Assembly (NCBI GenBank): GCA_021014325.1
Contig: CM037460.1
Location: 18,381,044-18,445,043, forward strand
Origin: Plazaster borealis
Taxonomy: Eukaryota > Echinodermata > Asteroidea > Forcipulatida > Labidiasteridae
DNA: 64,000 nt
Direction of reading: 5' to 3'
In this document: in pieces, positions 29,800 through 41,100 of the stretch
Position numbering within the stretch: the stretch's first letter is position 1
How the letters are laid out: every line of letters starts with the position of its first letter
Notes under the pieces: model-generated
The model's input: only the letters and a program-made list of their open reading frames with translations
Databases searched by the model: none
What the model was told of the DNA's origin: nothing
Made by a program: the position numbers and the translations under genes

Positions 29800-30950
29800 A
29801 CCCGGAAAAATGGCACACTTGAATAAATTAATAAAAAAATAAGATAACTGCTAAATGTTGGGGAACTCGCTTGCTAAAAATAAGAACAACCAGTATCGGA
29901 TAGGGTAAAGACGCGAGGAAATGCAAAAAGTGGGACAGTGACTCAATTTGTAGGTTTCCTCAATAAAAAAATAATAAAAACACCTTTATTGAATACAAAG
30001 CGATGACCAGAAGCAAGACCAGTGATTCAATGTACAACAATAAATCGAGTGAAATCTAAACCAAGACCAACGTAACACTACTGAACTAACAGAATTTAAA
30101 CCACTAAAAACAACAAAACAAAACACAGTGCCAAAGAAGGTTACAAATTAAAATCAAAATGGCTTTAAAACCTGTGTAAATAAAACAACAAGAAATACAA
30201 TTGATCAAAATAAAGTTCTTCAATCAAATTTAAGAAGAAACACATAGGCTTAAAAGTTGAATCCAAACTAAGTTTATAACAAAAGATATTTCCAAAAAAT
30301 TAATGCAACTTTAGAAATGAAATTCCAAAGAAACACAGGAATATTATGTTTGTCAAAATGAATAATAAAACAAAATTTAAGCTTACCGAGTCCATAGCAG
30401 TATTGACTTGAAACAGGCACATGAATTATATAAAATCGAAGAAATAGGTGATGGGGTGGGAGAACACATAAATGTGGAGTGTTCCCCTTGCGCTGCCAGG
30501 CTGCTATCTGAAGTAAATTACAGGGGTGACTAACCACTACAAGGATTAAGGATTAAGCAAGAGGGTTGTTTATAACAGAACATTCCTAGAAATTAACTTG
30601 TACAGGGTGCTAGAAGAGATTAAATTGGAAACATAAACAGTGGAAGGGTAACTGGTCTCCTACTGAACAAAGGTTTTCCTACACCTGTCACACTCGCCAC
30701 TACTTAAACCCATTGTTGTCCTCAACAATGTTTAAAATACAAAAATGAAAACTACAATGAATTTACAGCAAAAAACTTAACAAGAAATCAGGAGAAAGTA
30801 AACAAGTACAAAAATCATAAGGATTATCCAGCCATGTCACATGCACACCCTTTATGATACAGAAATGCAACAAAATTAAATCAAGGAATAAACCACAAGG
30901 GAAACCGACTGGGTAAATTTTAACTAATTTTGAGTTGAAAGACAGAAAAA
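29800..30950. other. Unassigned intergenic DNA
   Basis: A-rich on the + strand, no repeat family or coding similarity recognised. Confidence 0.4.
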
Positions 30951-31150
30951 TTGACAAGAGCAGGATTTGAACCTGCGACCTCCGGATTAACGTGCCAGTG
31001 CTCCACCAACTGGGCCATCTAGCCCCAATGTTGGTGTTCTCCCTATTTTGACAATGTCTTTGTTCTGGGGTGCAAGTCAGAAGCCATATACCCTATAACT
31101 GCCGTATAGCAAGGGATCACCGAGCTGCAGGTTCAAATCCTTCTCTAGTC
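30951..31150 (-). mobile_element. S3 SINE (tRNA-related)
   Basis: Plus-strand GACAAGAGCAGGATTTGAAC and CCAACTGGGCCATCTAGCCC are the inverse of a tRNA-like head; followed by TCTCCCTATTTTGACAATG. Relatives: 34070-34240, 53455-53550, 62325-62470. Confidence 0.65.
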
Positions 31151-31304
31151 AATGAAGTTTTCTCTTATTTGTACTATGGTCGAGTATACTTCAATACTCA
31201 AATTTAATGATACTACTTCACTGGCCTGACATTAAAATCACTGGCCTCAGGCCTGCGGTCCAGTGTTAAAGCCCTGTTACCGAAATCACACATTTTCAAA
31301 ATAA

Positions 31305-31975
31305 CTGACAGAGCCCAAGCCTAAGCCATAGCTCAAGCCAAAGCCCAAGCCTGAGCCACAGCCCAATCTTAAGCCACAGCCAAATACTAAGCCACAGCCT
31401 AAGCCACAGCCTAAGCCACAGCCCAAGCCTAAGCCACAGCTTAACCCAGAGCCAAATCCTAAGCCACAGCCCAAGCATGAGCCACAGCCCAAGCCTGAGC
31501 CACAGCCCAAGCCACAGCCCAAGCCTAAGCCACAGCCCAAGCCTAAGCCACAGCCCAAGCCTGAGCCACAGCTTAACCCAGAGCCCAAGCCTAAGCCACA
31601 GCCTGAGCCACAGCCTAAGCCTCGGCCAAAGTCATAACCTCAGCCACAGCCCAAGCCTGAGCCACAGCCCAAGCCTGAGCCACAGCCCAAGCCTGGGCCA
31701 CAGCCCAAGCCTGAGCAACAGCCCAAGCCTGAGCCACAGCCCAAGCCTGAGCCACAGCCCAAGCCTAAGCCACAGCCCAAGCCTAAGCCACAGCCCAAGC
31801 CTAAGCCACAACCCAAGCCTGAGCCACAGCTTAACCCAGAGCCCAAGCCACAGCCACAGCCTAAGCCTAAGCCACAGCCTGAGCCACAGCCTAAGCCTCG
31901 GCCAAAGTCATAACCTCAGCCACAGCCCGAGCCACAGCCCAAGCCTGAGCAACAGCCCAAGCCGAACCTGTGGTC
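31305..31975. repeat. Minisatellite of AAGCC-CAGCC type, 3' of FCSK
   Basis: Units of 12 or 18 bp such as AAGCCTGAGCCACAGCCC, plus a larger duplicated block (around 31590-31640 and 31860-31920 share CCTCGGCCAAAGTCATAACC). ORFs over it read SHSPSL on one strand and GLGCGS on the other, artefacts of the repeat. It lies about 120 bp beyond the FCSK stop. Confidence 0.95.
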
Positions 31976-32095
31976 CTTGTTGAACTGACACAAGCCAATC
32001 CCAAAGCTATTCATTCAGACACTAAGCCGAAACATCCAGGTGCAACCTCATTCCTCATTTGTGTAGAGCCCTACATGCTCATAACCTCTTGGGAC

Positions 32096-32167
32096 TTACT
32101 CCTCAACCTCTATCTCAATACCTTGGTGATCGAGTTCCACGGTGTATATTGAGATGTCATCTAGACC
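32096..32167 (-). CDS. FCSK: FCSK terminal exon (residues 1046-1068 and stop)
   Basis: [20 protein letters not shown] plus VEE and TAA at 32096-32098; aligns with human [20 protein letters not shown]. Acceptor CCCTTACAG, phase 0. A minisatellite begins about 120 bp after the stop. No canonical poly(A) signal lies close; ATTAAA (minus strand) at 31203-31208 is one candidate. Confidence 0.92.
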   Translation of the reverse strand, partial: GLDDISIYTVELDHQGIEIEVEE

Positions 32168-35100
32168 CTGTAAGGTGATAAAGATTCTTTTAAAACATGA
32201 CTGGGGCTATAAAAGCAGGCACTGTATGCATTAATGTCACAAAATATTAAATTACTCCTGGTAACATTTTCAAGCTAAACTATTCAATTGAAGGGGTTGT
32301 GTTGTGGCACAGCTGTGCACAGAACTGTGTTTTAATATTCCCTACCTTCCATGAAGGTAGAAATTGATATTCCTCTTAAAACAGTCTAGATTGTAGGTTG
32401 GAGGGAAACATGCACCAGGCAAGGAGTTCCAAAGAGATGCAGTACGTGGAATAAAGCTGTTGGAATGGCTCTTTGTTCTACATCTCAACAAAGCAAGAGT
32501 GTATGCGCGATGGTGAGAACAAGCAGAGTGAAGTGAGTTTCTAATCACACATCCTGATAGGAGGAACCAGGTTGTACACACTGGTGCACATTTACCATGA
32601 AAATATCTGTAGAAAAGACAGAGGCTGGCTACAGACCTACAGTGGGGAAGAGGTTGTAACGTTGATCCCAGCCCTTCACCAACATGATTAACAATACGCT
32701 TCTGCACTCTATCTAATAAAGATAAATGACAGGCAGAAGCTCCAGCCCAAATGTGACAACAGTACTCCATTAGGGGGAGTATAGTTGTCTTATACAGGTA
32801 AAGAGTAGCATCAGGAGGTAAGAACTTCCGAGCTCGATAAAGACAACCAACTCGCATGGAAGCACTCTTTGCAATGCCAGAGATATGCCTCTCCAAACTG
32901 GCATTAGTGGAGATGTCAAGTCCAAGACTGAACATATTTGCCAAAGAAGAAAACAACTTATAAGGGGCGCACAACCCCCTCTGTACAAGTAAATCTTGTT
33001 AACGGTCCTGAAAATATCAGGGCTTGAATTTTACACTGGACCGCAGGCCCAAAGCCAGTGGTTTCAGTGTTGGCCAGTAAACTCATGACCGGACAAGTCA
33101 GGTGTTCTTGTATTTTTTCAATTGAACAACAATACCTCACTGTCATGACTGTGTAATATCTTGAACAGAAACAAATCATGTTCAGATGTTGATTTTGAGT
33201 CAGAAAAATACCTTTCAATTCTATCGAGTAATGAAGTTTACTTAATACCCACAAAGACAGATGAGATAAATCTTCTCTTACAGATGTCTTAGTGCATTTA
33301 AATGCATATTGTCAGGACTCAGGGTTTTTTCCTTTCTCTCTTTGATTCTGGTCTTGTACAAACATTTCTGGTCCAGTAAACATTTTGAGCTACAAGCCCT
33401 TGTGGATTTTTCTCCCAAGTTCGAGCCCTGAATATCATGAGAGAAAACCCAAAACCAAAACAGCTAAGTATGTTTTTAACACATGGAAGATCTCAAATAA
33501 TTTTGCCTGAGAGCTTACCTCAAGGGACCCAAGGATTTCTCTGACTTGACCGATGGCGTTGGGCTCTTTGGTCATCACATACATGAAGCCACCACCCCCT
33601 GCGCCAGCCAGACACTGACCATAGACATACGGCCGTAGTGCTTCCATCATATGCTGGACGGCTAACGGCTCACTGCCTGGGGCCATCACCTTCTTCTGGC
33701 CCCAGTACCTCTCCAGGCAGGCACCCACTCTTGGGAGGTCACCTAATGACAACAGAGTATTTATACTTTTCAAGAGGTTTTCTTTTAGCCATCTTTTAAA
33801 CTGACTTTCTGTCTCTGCTTGACATTATACAAAAAAAAAGGATAACTGCTTGGTCTGTGTAACGTGCCTATGTTGGCACATTATACATGTAAGCAGCCAG
33901 TCCAGAAACAAGCCAGCCTGTTGGTACTCTTTCACAGTAAGTGTTTTGGGTGATTTACGAGCTGTTGACCCTTTGCACCAACGCCACTATGCGGCTATCG
34001 TAGGCATGATGTTTGGCCCTTGAGAAAAAAGTGGGACAACTTTATTAACAATAAAAATAATTTGGGTTGAACAAAGAAAAATTTACTAGAGCGGGATTGA
34101 AACAACGACTTCCAGTTTAACATGCCGGCGCTCTACCAACAGAGCTATCTAGCCCTATGTTGGCGGTCTCCCTATTTTGTCAATGTCTTTATTCGGGGTG
34201 CCAGTCAGAAGCCATACAACCGTTAGCTGCCGTGTAGCCAGGGATCACACCCAAGTTTACAATACAACCTGGGAAGTGGCAGCAAGGGGATCACCTTGAG
34301 GGGAATGCGACTTGTGGTTTATATTGTAACAATAATAATAGTGTACATTTATAATGTGCCGTGTCTGTCACAAATGACAATCCTTGCGCCGAAATATCAA
34401 ATTTGGTGGAGCTTGTTAAGAATGGTATGAGACGAACCACCATTAATACAAAACCTTGTAAGGTATACAAAGTTAGATGGCACATATTGCTGCTGCAAGA
34501 CCATGCCAGAAACACCAGGGCAAACCTAATCATGTTACGATAAGTGTACTGGATTATTTTACGTGCATTACACAATGCACCAGACCTATGGCTTTACGTC
34601 CAACCCGAAGGATGAAGCAATGATGACAAGTGTCAAGACCGGGGCCCAGTTTCATATAGCCTGTAAAACACAAAACTTGCTAAGCACAGAAAGGTATTGC
34701 TTAGCAGAAACAGGTTACCAGCCAAAATTACATTAACTTTGCATTGTTGTGGTTGGGGCACCTGTTTTTGTCAAGGAAGAAATTTCATGCTAAGCAAATT
34801 GTTGTGCTTAGCAGCTCTATGAAACAGGTCACAAGTGTCAAGACCGGGACCAACATGTACATATGGTGCAGGGCTTTAATACATTTCATGTTATTTAACA
34901 ACAATTTTGCTTATTTTTCTGAGGGACACAACAAAACCGGAAGTCAGACTCACGTAGGAAGAATATCAAGTAGGAAGAATATCATGCCTGAAAACATCTG
35001 CCAGGCTTGCCATTTTGAGAGTCGAATGCACGTAAAAATGATATGGTAAAAGCATGTAAATGATACTACCAATGGACCCCTTGCTGAGGTCAGTGAAGAT

Positions 35101-38100
35101 CTATCATTGGCTGAGAGTTGTGCGCGGCGCGTACACGCATGCACGTTTCCATTGTTGACCTCAGCGATGGCAGCCAATGCAAGGGGTCTTTACGATCCTT
35201 AAAGTTAAATTGTCAATTTGATTCAACTGACCATCTAAGAAAGCTTGCCGACAATCCCAGGCATTCCGTGTCAAATTGTCGCAATTCTCCACTAACAACG
35301 GTGACCTTGAATACCAGTTCCGGATGACATCTTGGAGCAAGTTCCTGTAGAGGTTTTTTTAGGGTCGGGGGAGAGGAAGAGATGGGAAAAGTTGAACGTA
35401 ATCCTTATATGAGTTGAACAGAAAAAATGAATCGGCAAAACAACCTTTGATAGTGTTATTTAATAACAACAAACTTGTACACAATTACAGTAAACAGCCT
35501 TTAATAAATTGAAAGTAAAAACAAATAATCTGACTGTTTACTAAAACATTTGTTGTGCAAATGATAAGAAGTTTTCTCCATTAAATAAAAAGGGAGACTT
35601 CTAAAATGTAAATGTTAGTCTGCCATGCTCTACAACTTTCCTCTCTCCCCTTGGAGGTAGTCAGAGACTATCCCCCCTAAATGCTTGGAAGACTTACCTG
35701 GCAAGTCTAGTCTTTCCAGTGTATACCAGTAGAAAGTGCTGGTTGAACTTGCACTGGATCTCGTCACTCAGTGGAACGGGGGTGATCTCTACTTTGAGGG
35801 GCAGTTTGCCCTCACAGTGGCCAACATTGACACCAGGAGTACAGCCTGAAGTGGTGATGAGAGGAAAGACCTTTAATTTCTACATAACGACTTTAGATAA
35901 TATGATTTGATAATAGCATCAGGAAGCAATTTTATGCTTGGCAAGAACCGCTGTGCTAGCACAACAACCTAAGTTCTGGTGTCATCCGAATACCCATTTG
36001 AATCCAGTCAAATCCAATTTACTTTGATTCGCCACCACGATTGGAAATTGGCCAAGATTGCAATAATATTTTTTTTCTTTTAACCTACACCAAAGTGTGT
36101 GATAAGCACTGTATACTCGGTGCATTGCTTCCCGAGTTCTGCGGGAAAAAGATCACACTAAAACTACTTGAATAGAATTCGATTGAACCCATACCCTTCC
36201 CCCCCTCACATTCTAGAGCAGGTATCTTAACCACTCAGACCAACAGACTTACTGGCGCACATACTCAATTGTGATTGGTTAGTTCTGTTAATGAAACCAA
36301 AGATGCCTCAAACTTAATCACTGTAGCTTGCAAGCCCGAGGAAACCTTTAAACAAGGATGCTCGCTATGTGAACCAGAAACACCGGGGTTAACCCCTACT
36401 CTTCCACGATAAGTGTTCTATGTCCTTTTACGTGCATTAACCCTAGTACACGGGACTTATGGCAGAATGATGTCCCATCTGAAGGACAAAGCAATTATAT
36501 GATAAAGTATCTTGCTCAAGGACACAAGTGCCATGACCGGGACTTGAACTCCCACTCTGCTGATCAGAAAAAACAGAAATTGAGTCCGGTGCTCTTAACC
36601 GCTCGGCCACAACACGCCACAGTGCATTGGGGACGGAGCTTAACGGAATAGTCCACTATTGACCCATAGTGGGTTGTTACCATGGTGATTGGGTTTACTG
36701 ACCTCCGACCTGGTCCTGCCATCCTCCACCCGTAGTCATCATCTGCTCCAAAAGAAGCACCTACGATAAAACAAATTGAGAAATGACTTCCTTCTGAAGA
36801 GAATTCACAACAAGTTTACTTAGAAAACTCAAAGAAATAAGTGTGCACGCAAATCATCACTTTTTGGAGCCAATCAGCGTTGTTTTTTCGGCACTTTCCT
36901 ACCAGGGGTTAGTGATGAGCGGTATCGATATCGCTCGCTGCCTTGAGAGGCTGAATAAACACCTTCTGATATTTTGAGTCTGGTTTTTGGAGAGAAAGAC
37001 ATCTGATGGAAGATGCGAACTTACTGCATGTATCAGTGAAGAGTGTTCATAGACCTTGCCTGATAGCCTCCACAGCACTGCAATGACAGCCCCTGCAAGA
37101 ATACTGCTGGTTCCAAGCCCTGTTTAAAAACAAAGGAGCAACATACTTGAATAAGACAACTATACGTCCACTAATGTAGTACTGTTGTCACATTTGGGCC
37201 GGAGCTTCTGCCTATCAGTTATCGTTACTACATAGAGTGCAGAAGCATATTGTTAATCTTGTTGGTGAAGGGTTGGGATCAACGTTACAACCTCTTTCCC
37301 ACCGTAGGTCTGTAGCAAGCCTCTGTCTTTTCTACAGATATTTTCATGGTAAATGTGCCACCAGTGTGTCCGACCTAGTTCCTCCTATCTGGATATTTGA
37401 GCGTGAAACCAGTCTTTCTGCTTGTTCTCACCCATACACTCGATTTTGCTTTGCTGAGATGTAGAACAAAGAGCCATTCCAACAGCTTCATTCCACGCAC
37501 TGTACTCCATGCATGTTTCTGTTTCCAGTGAGTTGACCAACCATTTAAAAACCTTTCAACTACTGCACAGGTTGTGTATGGTCTAACCGTGCATAGAACT
37601 ACTCTAGGTACACGTGTGTACTGTGAAGATCTGCATTTAACACATGATGTCTTGCAGGCTGGCATAGTTTATCTATCATTCAAAACCATATGGATGATAC
37701 TGAATGGTCAGACAGTAGGAGGGTTGAATGTGTACTGTGTAGATGCATTCACCACATGATATCATATTTTGGGCTGGCATAGTTTATATATCATCGAAAC
37801 CACAGTGGATGATATTAAATGGTCAGACAGTAGGAGGGTTGACTGTGTACTGTGTAGATGCATTTACCACATGATATCATATTGCAGGCTGGAATAGTTT
37901 ATCTGATCATTCAAAACCACAGTGGATGATACTGAATGATCAGACAGTAGGAGGGTTGACTGTGTATACATGATTATACTGCAGGCTGACATAGTTTGTA
38001 TCCGTCTTTCATAAATACCCTAGATAGTTAGGCTAAGGCAGTCCTATTGGTTGAAAGGTGGTAACATAACCATGTTTAACTGGATTTAAATGGCTGATAA

Positions 38101-41100
38101 AGACATAGCTAGTGCTGGTCTTAAATTTTAAGGCCATTTAAGACTTTTTATAAGTAATAACAAATGTCTTGCTTTATTGAATTTCCTTTCATTTATTCCA
38201 AAAATCATTGAAATCGGCCAATAAATGTTCTAGTTCTTGGTCTTTGTTTCCCCAGTGTGTTCTGTAAACCCAAACACTTTTTTTGTACACAACCATATGT
38301 GTGCCATATGGTTAGATCTATGGCTAGATCATTTCGGATCTTTCTACTCCAATTTAAAGGGATTGAATGATAGCAACCTTATTTTTTTTTTACCATCATT
38401 GGAGAGATCTGATCTTTCTCTGTCCAACAATGGAGGATAAAGGTACAGGGATGTGTGTACAAAGCACCCACAGGGGGCTAAAGGCATCGTACACCTATTG
38501 GTAATTGTCAAAGACCAGTGTTCTCACTTGGTGTATCTCAACATTATGCATAAAATAACAAGCCTGTGGAAATTTGGGATCAATTGGTCATCGAAGTTGC
38601 AAGAAAATGATGAAAGAACAAACACCCTTGTTGTACAAATTTGTGTGCTTTCAAATAGGAATAAAAACTTCTTGCAAGAAGTTTTTTTTATTTTAGTGAG
38701 AAATTACCTCTTTCTCAAAAACTACGTTACTTCAGAGGGAGTCGTTTCCTACAATGTTTTATACTATCAACAGCTCTCCGTTGCTTGTTACCGAGTAAGT
38801 TTTTATGCTAATATTTGTTTTGAGTCATTACCAAACATGTACGATACCTTTAAAGGTAGGGTCACAAATTGGTAAATACTCTTGAGAGGCTGGTAAGAAA
38901 CACTGCAGCTGTTGATATATAAACTATTTTTGTATAAACTATTTCCTTTGAAGTAGTAAGGTTTGGATAATTTTTCAGAAAACATTTCAGGCTGAGAAAC
39001 GATTCATGCATGAATCGTTTCTCAGATTTCTGGAGGGTTGGTTTCCGCTTCACGAATGAAGCGGCCAGAGATGCGACGGTTGGTACCCACTGTCACCTCG
39101 CTAAACGTGGATGGATTCAACGTTCTTGTGAAAATACCGTGAGAGTTTTTGTGCTGTTTTCTCAGCAAGTAGACACTGTATTCAGCTGAAACTTTATCAG
39201 GTGATTGTATCTTTCTATATAATTTTGCCAATAAATCAGCATTACATTGACAAAAAACAATCTATGACCCTAGCTTTGTCACGAGACTAAACAGGGCCTC
39301 TTTGCTAAGCTTTGAGGAATTAAGCCCATGACCCTACCCCCACTCCCCCCCCCCTTACCTGATCCATGAGGTAGATCAGACCACGTGTTGAGCTCAATCC
39401 CACACCCGTATTGCCTCATCAGTTGGTCTCGTAGTGACTCGGATGAAGATAGGCTTACCGTCTCCGTACAATGTACAGCCGCTTTTAACAAAGCCCCTAG
39501 AGAGGTATAAATACAAAACCACACACAATATGAATCTGAATGTAACAATTTTTGTATTTGACCCGAAACTGATGTTTACATTATGAAATTAAAATTTGAC
39601 TTGTGACTTGACTTTAAGAGAAAATGACTCCATTACAACACTGCACTTTGTCCTCGGTGCTTCCCAATTCCTGCAAGAAACATCTTGCATCTTGCACATG
39701 ATCATATCAGGCTAGTTATTTCGATGATGGCAATCAAAATAAGCAACAGTAATTTTGGGGGTCTTTTCAGCGGAAAGTATTCTCTTGATTATTGGTACTG
39801 GTGTGAACTTTATATAGTTCTCTTGCGCAGCCCCCAAGTTGGCTATACCATGCTCGATATGTTGCAGAGTGTGCCCCCCCCAAATGTTCCCATCCTTTAA
39901 CCCACTCTTTTCCTCTTGTAGAGAAGTCCCCCCACCCCCTAAAATCCTCTAAAGAATTCCTGAGATTCCTAGAACACAATGAAGACACAATAGGAGTGGG
40001 GGTACACCATGCCACATATCGAGCACCAAATGAAGTTAGTGGCTACGGCTGCGGCTTGGTTGCCACAATGACATGCAATGAAGGATAGTTTGTCCATAGC
40101 GACCGCACCCTTAGAGCAACAGCCAGAGCCGCCAATTCAGACCACGGCCTAATACTTACCCAAAGCCTGTGGGTTGTTATAATCTTTGATTTGAGAAAGC
40201 TCCTTGCAGACAATCTGAACACTCTGAGCTGGGTCCTTCCCTAGAACCAGCACAATATGTGGTCTGTAAAGACACAGAACAAAAATCACAACATGGCAGA
40301 GAATCATTATGCACCCCACTAAATAGGGAGAAAACAGAGCGTCGGCCTCATTAATATTTTGTAGGCCCTCAAAATATTCTACATAAGACAGATTTGAGAG
40401 CCCAATAAAAGGGGTACAGTGTACACATTTTGCCCGATTGTGACCTGGGGGTTGTTAACTTCCAACTTGAGGTATTTTGGATGACATGGGCCCTGATAAA
40501 AATGGTCCTATTTGCCGAGAGGTGTAGAGACATTTTTCAAGATTGATGCTCGGATGTTTAGAAAATTACACCGATGAAGGGGTGTTTTTATTTGGAGGGA
40601 GAATAACTCGACAGGCCTTGGGACTCCCCATATCAAATTGAGCAGAGGATAAAAGTTCAAGAGTCAATGGATATAATTTTCCCTTTACTGTAAAAAGCTG
40701 TGAGAGTTCTAAGTGTTTGTTTTGTATTTTTAAATATTTAGCATTTTTCACTGTATGCTATGGGAGTTTATTTAGTGGGGTGCACCCACACGACCTACAG
40801 GTAGAGTGGGAGGGGGGAGGGGGGTAGGAATTCAGTTTTGCTGAAGTTGAACCATTTACAGGCCAAAACAATCATGGAGGGTTTGTTGTTTACATCTTGT
40901 TCCCAGCTTATTTGAACAGGATTTGTAATTAGCGAAAAGGAAAACTTGATTAACACTTTGAATCTGAAAGCTGATGCTCCTTTCACACTACACGAATTTC
41001 CCGGGAAATTCCCGGAAAATTGATTCGACCTTTTCACACTTTAATTGCTAACCCTTGCAACCTCCCTGGGAAAAAGCCATTTCCCGGGAAACAGCTACCC

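Noticed and set aside
31477..31983. Ser-His-Pro repeat protein, or Gly-Leu-Cys repeat on the other strand
   Set aside because: Both come from an AAGCC/CAGCC minisatellite without splice or start context.
32770..32988. Additional FCSK exon inside the retrotransposon region
   Set aside because: The sequence matches the second retrotransposon copy at 37138-37510, and FCSK exons 24 and 25 join in phase without it.
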